In this document: piece after piece, positions 59,918-64,000 of the stretch
Numbering within the stretch: the first letter of the stretch is position 1
Layout of the letters: every line of letters starts with the position of its first letter
From: Hyphomicrobiales bacterium
GTDB taxonomy: Bacteria > Pseudomonadota > Alphaproteobacteria > Rhizobiales > Rhizobiaceae
DNA length: 64,000 bases
Direction: 5' to 3'
Assembly (NCBI GenBank): GCA_900469445.1
Contig: UBXM01000007.1
Location: forward strand, 1 to 64,000
Notes under the pieces: generated by a model
What the model saw: the letters and a program-made list of their open reading frames with translations, nothing else
The model's database searches: none
Told to the model about the DNA's origin: nothing
Made by a program: the position numbers and the translations under genes

Positions 59918-60145
59918 TTACATGTCGATGATGGTGCCGCGACCGTCATTCCAGACGCGCATATCGCTCTGCTTGCTTTTTGCACGAACCGGCGCAGGTT
60001 TCAGCCGGCTCGAAAGCAGTTTGCCGATGGAAAGAACGGCAAGCGTACCCATGAATGCAATCGTCAGCGATGCCGTCAGCAGCGCTGCTACGGCGAGCAG
60101 GGCAATGGCCGTAACAACAACGAAGAAGGACCGAATGTTTTGCAT
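59918..60145 (-). CDS. Small conserved membrane protein of unknown function
   Basis: A 75-residue protein with one long hydrophobic region (FFVVVTAIALLAVAALLTASL) that may form one or two membrane segments, a second moderately hydrophobic part (FMGTLAVLSIGKLL) and a basic then polar tail ending TIIDM. I do not recognise the family. The ATG at 60145 has AAAGG eight bases upstream; a TTG two codons earlier is less likely. It lies alone between leuD and the divergent CitE-like gene. The coding call rests on the ribosome site, the length and the amphipathic pattern. Confidence 0.6.
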   Translation of the reverse strand: MQNIRSFFVVVTAIALLAVAALLTASLTIAFMGTLAVLSIGKLLSSRLKPAPVRAKSKQSDMRVWNDGRGTIIDM

Positions 60146-60241
60146 GTCCAAACCTTTCTACATGTGAAAATGTGGGCCTTGTCATGCCGGCTTGCAAGGG
60201 GTTCCATTGTCGGGGCTTGAAAATATTGGCAGAAGAGAGTG

Positions 60242-61132
60242 ATGGAATTCTTGAAAGATCGCATTCCGCCTGTTCGCCGCTCGCTTCTGAGTGTCCCGGC
60301 AGATAATAGCCGGGCACTGGAAAAGGCACCGATCCTCGATTGCGACGGCATCATCTACGACCTGGAAGATTCTGTCGCATTGCAGAAAAAGGCAGAGGCG
60401 CGGAGCAATCTTGCCGAGGCGTTCGCCCTTTTTCCTCGATCACGACAGGAACGGATCATCCGCATCAATTCCCTGGAGAGCGAATTCGGCAGGGATGATC
60501 TGGCTCTGGTCGCGCAATTGCTGCCGGATGCAGTGCTTCTTCCCAAGGTCGAGCAGGTCTCGGACATTGCCGACGTGGCTGAAATTCTCGCGCAAAATGC
60601 TCCGGCGAAACCGATTGCCCTTTGGGCGATGGTCGAGACGCCGAAAGGCGTCTTGAATGCCGCTTGCATTGCCGCCGACGCCAGAACTCGCTGCCTGATC
60701 GTCGGGCTCAACGATCTGCGCAAGGAGACCGGGGTTCTGCCGCAGCCGGGCCGCGCCTATCTCGTGCCCTGGCTGATGCAGGTCGTGCTTGCAGGACGCG
60801 CCCATGGCGTGGATGTGGTCGACAGCGTGTTCAACGATTTCAGGAACGAAGCCGGGTTTGATGCCGAATGTGCGCAAGGGCGCGCCATGGGCTTTTCCGG
60901 CAAGATGTTGATCCATCCATCTCAAATCGAGCCTGCAAACCGTCACTTCGGCCCCGATCCCGCCAGTATTGCAGAGGCAGAGGCCATTGTTGCCGCATTT
61001 CAAGATCCTGAAGCCAGGGATCGAAATGTCATCGACATCGACGGAAAAATGGTCGAGCGTCTTCACCTTGTCGAGGCCGAAAAGCTTTTGGCCAAAGTCG
61101 CATTCATCACTGAAAGAAAGACAGGTTCATGA
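60242..61132 (+). CDS. HpcH/HpaI aldolase / citrate lyase (CitE-like) family protein
   Basis: A 296-residue TIM-barrel protein of the CitE/malyl-CoA lyase type. It has RRSLLSVPADNSRALEKAP, the acidic DLEDSVALQKK, VLLPKVEQ, WAMVETPKGVLNA (metal-binding Glu) and GFSGKMLIHPSQIEPAN. Lone CitE-like proteins are usually acyl-CoA lyases or thioesterases, not parts of citrate lyase; no citDF genes are present. The substrate is unknown. The ATG at 60242 is chosen over GTG one codon earlier. It overlaps the DUF1737 gene by four bases. Confidence 0.87.
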   Translation: MEFLKDRIPPVRRSLLSVPADNSRALEKAPILDCDGIIYDLEDSVALQKKAEARSNLAEAFALFPRSRQERIIRINSLESEFGRDDLALVAQLLPDAVLLPKVEQVSDIADVAEILAQNAPAKPIALWAMVETPKGVLNAACIAADARTRCLIVGLNDLRKETGVLPQPGRAYLVPWLMQVVLAGRAHGVDVVDSVFNDFRNEAGFDAECAQGRAMGFSGKMLIHPSQIEPANRHFGPDPASIAEAEAIVAAFQDPEARDRNVIDIDGKMVERLHLVEAEKLLAKVAFITERKTGS

Positions 61133-61335
61133 AACTCTATCGACTGCTCACCGCTCCGGACGACGCCACATTCTGCCACAAGGTAACGGCGGCGCTGAAC
61201 AAGGGCTGGGAGCTTTACGGTTCGCCGACCTATGCCTTCAATTCCGCAACCGGCATCCTGCAGTGCGGCCAGGCGGTCACCAAAACCGTGCATGACAAGG
61301 AATATACGCCAGATACGAAACTTGGCGAACAGTAA
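61129..61335 (+). CDS. DUF1737 small protein
   Basis: A 68-residue soluble protein matching the DUF1737 pattern: YRLLTAPDDATFCHKV, ALNKGWELYGSPTY and CGQAVTK. Function unknown. The start overlaps the CitE-like gene stop (ATGA), so the two are translationally coupled. A role next to an acyl-CoA lyase cannot be inferred from the sequence. It faces the zincin gene tail to tail with 12 bp between. Confidence 0.82.
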   Translation: MKLYRLLTAPDDATFCHKVTAALNKGWELYGSPTYAFNSATGILQCGQAVTKTVHDKEYTPDTKLGEQ

Positions 61336-61347
61336 GAAGCCGATCAG

Positions 61348-61785
61348 TCAGCGCTGGGTGGCATTCTCGGCGCTGGCTTCGATCCGTTCCATGTCCTCGT
61401 CGCTCAGGCCGAAATGGTGGCCGATCTCATGGATGAGGACATGGGTGATGATATCGCCCAGGGTTTCATCGTTTTCGGCCCAATAGTCGAGGATAGGGCG
61501 GCGATAGAGCCGTATACGATTGGGAAGTTCCCCGGTTTCCACGGTGAAACGCTCCGAAATCCCCCGCCCCTCAAACAGGCCAAGAAGATCGAAAGGCGTT
61601 TCCAGCGCCATGTCTTCGAACACGTCATCATCCGGGAAATCTTCGATCTCGATGGTGAGATTGGTCGTCAGGGCTCTAAATTCCTGCGGAAGATGTCCAT
61701 AGGCTTCGATCGCCAGCGATTCAAACGTGCTTATCGTTGGCGCATGGCGATCCTGCCAGTCGTCGGTTTGGTCAATGCGAGCCAT
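61348..61785 (-). CDS. Zincin-like metallopeptidase (type 1)
   Basis: A 145-residue soluble protein with the full zincin motif HEIGHHFGLSD (HExxHxxGxxD) near the C terminus and no signal peptide. It belongs to a small bacterial family of putative cytoplasmic metallopeptidases (PF06262-type). The start MARIDQTDDW has GGGAGA upstream; an ATG eight codons earlier is ignored. Substrate unknown. It diverges from the SOS gene imuA across about 170 bp; both promoters would lie near the SOS boxes. Confidence 0.83.
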   Translation of the reverse strand: MARIDQTDDWQDRHAPTISTFESLAIEAYGHLPQEFRALTTNLTIEIEDFPDDDVFEDMALETPFDLLGLFEGRGISERFTVETGELPNRIRLYRRPILDYWAENDETLGDIITHVLIHEIGHHFGLSDEDMERIEASAENATQR

Positions 61786-61875
61786 AGGTTCTCCCTCTAT
61801 CGAAGACATATAAGGCTACTGCCATTTTTTTTCGAGATAAGAATCATTGCTATACCAAATCAGGAAAAGATTCCT

Positions 61876-61890
61876 GTTCAACCTCGGTTG
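61876..61890. promoter_or_regulatory. Possible second LexA (SOS) box
   Basis: GTTC-N7-GTTG, one base from the alphaproteobacterial LexA repeat GTTC-N7-GTTC, 30 bp from the better box. Only the sequence match supports it. Confidence 0.45.
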
Positions 61891-61919
61891 ACTCTTTTTT
61901 GAAGCTCTGGAATCTATAG

Positions 61920-61934
61920 GAACATAAAGTGAAC
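61920..61934. promoter_or_regulatory. LexA (SOS) box of imuAB
   Basis: An exact GAAC-N7-GAAC (GAACATAAAGTGAAC), the LexA direct repeat of alphaproteobacteria, 21 bp before the imuA ATG. It predicts DNA-damage induction of imuA-imuB and the downstream dnaE2. Confidence 0.88.
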
Positions 61935-61955
61935 ATTTTAGATTGAGCTGACGCC

Positions 61956-62897
61956 ATGGCCCATAAAGCTGCGGCGCAGGAGACGGTTTTTGCCCTGCGT
62001 CAACAGATCGCCAAAATGGAAGGCAGGCCCTTGCCTGCAGCTGCTGCCAAGGAACAGGCGGAGCTGGCGGCGCGTCTGGCCGACTGCGATGCCGAGGATG
62101 GGCGTATCCGGCTGCCATTCGACATTCCGTTGCTGGATGAGGCACTGGATGGAGGCCTGCTTCTTGATGCCATCACCGAGATCCGTTCTCTTTCCTTCCA
62201 TGATGCGGGAGCAGCCTGCGGGTTTACCTTGTCGCTTGCCGCGCAGGTGAAGGTCGAAAAAAACGCTGCCGGTGGTGCCGTGCTCTGGATTGCCGATGCA
62301 TTCTGCGGCCATGAGGCCGGTGCGCTTCATGCCGGAGGGTTTCGTCAATTCGGTATCGATCCCCATCAGTTCTTTTATGCCTCTCCACGCAGGCTGGATG
62401 AGGCCTTGTGGTTGGCCGAAACCGCTCTGACGAGCGGAGCCTTTGTCGCGACTATTCTGGAGGTTCGTGGCAATCCCAAATCTTTCGGCCTGACGGAAAG
62501 CCGCAGGCTCAGTCTGCGGGCAAAGGCGGCGGGGCGGCCGCTTTTCCTGGTGCGGCATACGGGAGACGAGGAGGCAAGCAGCGCCTCCTCCCGCATGCTT
62601 GTCAAACCGGCGCCAGCCCTTGAGCGGCGTCTTGCGGATGGCTCCATGCTTGGCGGCAGCATAGGTCATCCGGTTTTCCAGCTCACCCTGGAGAAGAGCC
62701 GCAATCCGGCTCCTCTCTCCTTCCTTCTGGAGTGGAACCCTCGTGACCGTCAATTTCACCTCGCCCGCGATCCAAAGAGATCTTCTTACCCCGAACTGCA
62801 GCCAACGCATTCTGGCGCTTCACTTTCCGTATCTGGCGACCGACAGGATCGCCCGGAAGCTCTGGGGCGTATCCTGGCGCTTGAAAGGGCGTCCTGA
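61956..62897 (+). CDS. imuA: ImuA, RecA-like accessory protein of the error-prone mutasome
   Basis: A 313-residue RecA-like protein that works with ImuB and DnaE2 in damage-induced mutagenesis. The core is ILL-LDEALDGGLLLDAITEI, then AACGFTLSLAAQV where RecA has a Walker A (the GKT is missing), AVLWIADAF and ESRRLSLRAKAAGRPLFLVRHT. An SOS box lies 21 bp upstream. The last about 50 residues overlap imuB in another frame and look unlike typical ImuA ends. So either the true C terminus is long, or this tail is tolerated because imuB occupies the DNA. Confidence 0.88.
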   Translation: MAHKAAAQETVFALRQQIAKMEGRPLPAAAAKEQAELAARLADCDAEDGRIRLPFDIPLLDEALDGGLLLDAITEIRSLSFHDAGAACGFTLSLAAQVKVEKNAAGGAVLWIADAFCGHEAGALHAGGFRQFGIDPHQFFYASPRRLDEALWLAETALTSGAFVATILEVRGNPKSFGLTESRRLSLRAKAAGRPLFLVRHTGDEEASSASSRMLVKPAPALERRLADGSMLGGSIGHPVFQLTLEKSRNPAPLSFLLEWNPRDRQFHLARDPKRSSYPELQPTHSGASLSVSGDRQDRPEALGRILALERAS

Positions 62898-64000
62898 TCA
62901 CCCTCCGATCCTGTGTGCCGGGCGGCGCGACAATGCCTTGCGGCTGAGTGCGCTGGATGAAGTTGCCGGCTCTCTTGGCCTCAAGCTCGGTCAAGCGCTT
63001 GCTGAAGCACGGGCAATGTATCCGTCGATCGACCTGTTCGACGAGAATGTGATGGCCGATCAGGCATTGCTGGATGCGATTGCGGATTGGTGCGATCGGT
63101 ACACGCCCCTGGTGGCGATGGATGGCAAGAATGGCATCTTTCTCGACATAACCGGATGTTCCCACCTCTTCGGCGGAGAGGTGGCGATGCTTCGGAATGT
63201 ACTGGGAAGGCTCAGGCAGATGGGTTTTGCCGTCTCCGGGGCAATTACCTCTTCTCCTGGTCTTTCATGGGCCGTGAGCCGGTTTGCCGGGGGTGGCGTT
63301 GTCGCAAAAGAAGAGACGGAGGCAGTTTTGGCCGCTTTGCCGGTTCATGCGTTGCGTGTCGATAAAATAGTGATCGATGCTCTCTGCAAGCTTGGCCTGA
63401 AGCGTATTGCCGATCTCCTTGTCCTGCCGAGAGCATCTCTTGTCCGACGGTTTGGCGCAAATCTTCTCGTCAGGCTTGATCAGGCGCTTGGACATAACGA
63501 AGAGCCCATTTCACCGCGGCGACCGGTTGCATCTCTCTCGGCAGAGAGGCAGCTTGCGGAACCCATTCAGGCGGAAGAGGATATTCTTGCCGCCACATGC
63601 GAGATCGCGTCCTCACTCAAGCCGAGCATGGAAGCGCGGGGCGTGGGTGGAAGGATTTTCGAACTTGTCCTCTTTCGTGTCGATGGCAAGGTGTTCCGTA
63701 TTCGCGCCGGCACTTCACGGCCGGTTCGGGATGCAAAACGGATTGCAGCTCTGTTTTCGGAGCGTCTCAATTCCATTCATGATGATCTCGATGCCGGTTT
63801 TGGGTTTGAGCTGCTGCGGCTCAACGTGCTGCAGCACGATGTGCTGAATGCGCTTCAGAATGATTTTTCCGGCGATGCCCTGAAGGAAACATCCCTTGCG
63901 GACTTCGTCGATAAGGTATCGGCGCGGCTTGGCCCAGATTGCCTGCAGGTCTTTCACCTACGGCAGAGCCATATTCCCGAACGTGCCGAAACACTCGTTC
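62743..64000 (+). CDS. imuB: ImuB, inactive Y-family polymerase-like protein (partial, runs off the window)
   Basis: A 419-codon 5' part of imuB. It starts with GTG (VTVNFTSP) and reaches the family start at QRILALHFPYLATDR near residue 22. Where active Y-family enzymes have a Ser-x-Asp-Glu, this protein reads AMDGKNGIFLDITG (residues 125-138), so the catalytic Glu is absent, as known for ImuB; it is thought to act as a hub that links ImuA, DnaE2 and the beta clamp. HLFGGE, a thumb-like GLKRIADLLVLPR and the little-finger region follow. The GTG lies 155 bp inside imuA in another frame, and no in-frame start was found between. dnaE2 (imuC) is expected beyond the right edge. Confidence 0.9.
   Translation, partial: MTVNFTSPAIQRDLLTPNCSQRILALHFPYLATDRIARKLWGVSWRLKGRPDHPPILCAGRRDNALRLSALDEVAGSLGLKLGQALAEARAMYPSIDLFDENVMADQALLDAIADWCDRYTPLVAMDGKNGIFLDITGCSHLFGGEVAMLRNVLGRLRQMGFAVSGAITSSPGLSWAVSRFAGGGVVAKEETEAVLAALPVHALRVDKIVIDALCKLGLKRIADLLVLPRASLVRRFGANLLVRLDQALGHNEEPISPRRPVASLSAERQLAEPIQAEEDILAATCEIASSLKPSMEARGVGGRIFELVLFRVDGKVFRIRAGTSRPVRDAKRIAALFSERLNSIHDDLDAGFGFELLRLNVLQHDVLNALQNDFSGDALKETSLADFVDKVSARLGPDCLQVFHLRQSHIPERAETLV

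Noticed and set aside
57891..60167. A 758-codon open frame on the plus strand across leuB and leuD
   Set aside because: It is antisense to two clearly recognised genes, has no family-like motifs, and reflects the low stop frequency opposite high-GC codons.
61535..61550. GTTTCCACGGTGAAAC, parS-like at first sight
   Set aside because: Two extra bases break the palindrome, and it falls inside the zincin coding region.

Overview
The window is a stretch of ordinary chromosome from an alphaproteobacterium of the order Hyphomicrobiales, most likely a member of the Rhizobiaceae (Rhizobium, Agrobacterium, Neorhizobium or a close relative). The evidence is the gene content (TrcR/DUF1013, Tim44-like protein, a very large NAD-glutamate dehydrogenase, intracellular PHB depolymerase, HemJ, imuAB with a GAAC-N7-GAAC box), moderately high GC, and a palindrome-rich intergenic mosaic element of the type scattered through rhizobial genomes. 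I could not fix genus or species. I see no prophage, insertion sequence, CRISPR array, tRNA or rRNA.

Layout. 1-5.3 kb: a palindromic repeat, then the leftward block trpF-trpB-trpA-accD-folC (tryptophan, fatty acid and folate synthesis). 5.6-10.2 kb: a SleB-type cell wall hydrolase lipoprotein, a YgjP-type metallopeptidase, a DUF2852 protein, PHB depolymerase and a nitroreductase. 10.3-15.6 kb: gyrB, then a tightly overlapping leftward operon tim44-like/mltA/smr/HTH regulator. 15.7-20.5 kb: fxsA and secB rightward, then leftward ppsR-maf-aroE-coaE-dnaQ with overlapping genes.

20.5-20.9 kb is the probable chromosomal replication origin: a 398-bp gap between ppsR and hemE with a perfect DnaA box, several near matches and an AT-rich flank. 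Gene direction changes here. By my count 18 of 22 genes to the left run leftward, and hemE, hemJ, rho, mnmE, mnmG, rsmG, parA and parB run rightward. Three parS-like sites (25.3, 27.2 and 36.4 kb) and parAB lie close by, so this is the replication and segregation centre of the chromosome. 29.6-33.8 kb: leuS-lptE-holA leftward. 34-39.7 kb: yggS, a propionyl-CoA-synthetase-like gene, trcR and acs.

39.7-46.4 kb: a secreted nuclease, an SdhAF4-like factor, htpX-rsmB, a heparinase-like protein and purH. 46.4-52.6 kb: a UMF1-type MFS transporter downstream of the giant NAD-glutamate dehydrogenase. 52.8-55.5 kb: beta-carbonic anhydrase, a MltB-type transglycosylase and asd. 56-59.8 kb: an MHS-type transporter with a large soluble insert, then leuD and leuB. 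60-64 kb: a small membrane protein, a CitE-like lyase, DUF1737, a zincin, and the SOS mutasome genes imuA and imuB. imuB runs off the right edge, and its start lies inside the 3' end of imuA.

I did not find a convincing undescribed multi-gene system. The points most worth a second look are the origin/parS architecture (two of the parS sites are read in frame as Val-Ser-Arg-Glu-Thr inside unrelated proteins), the 155-bp imuA/imuB overlap beside two SOS boxes, the roughly 190-residue insert in the MHS transporter, and several proteins that lack an expected feature (AccD zinc ribbon; signal peptides of MltA and the heparinase-like protein). Start codons were re-chosen wherever the longest open frame was clearly too long; each case is explained.
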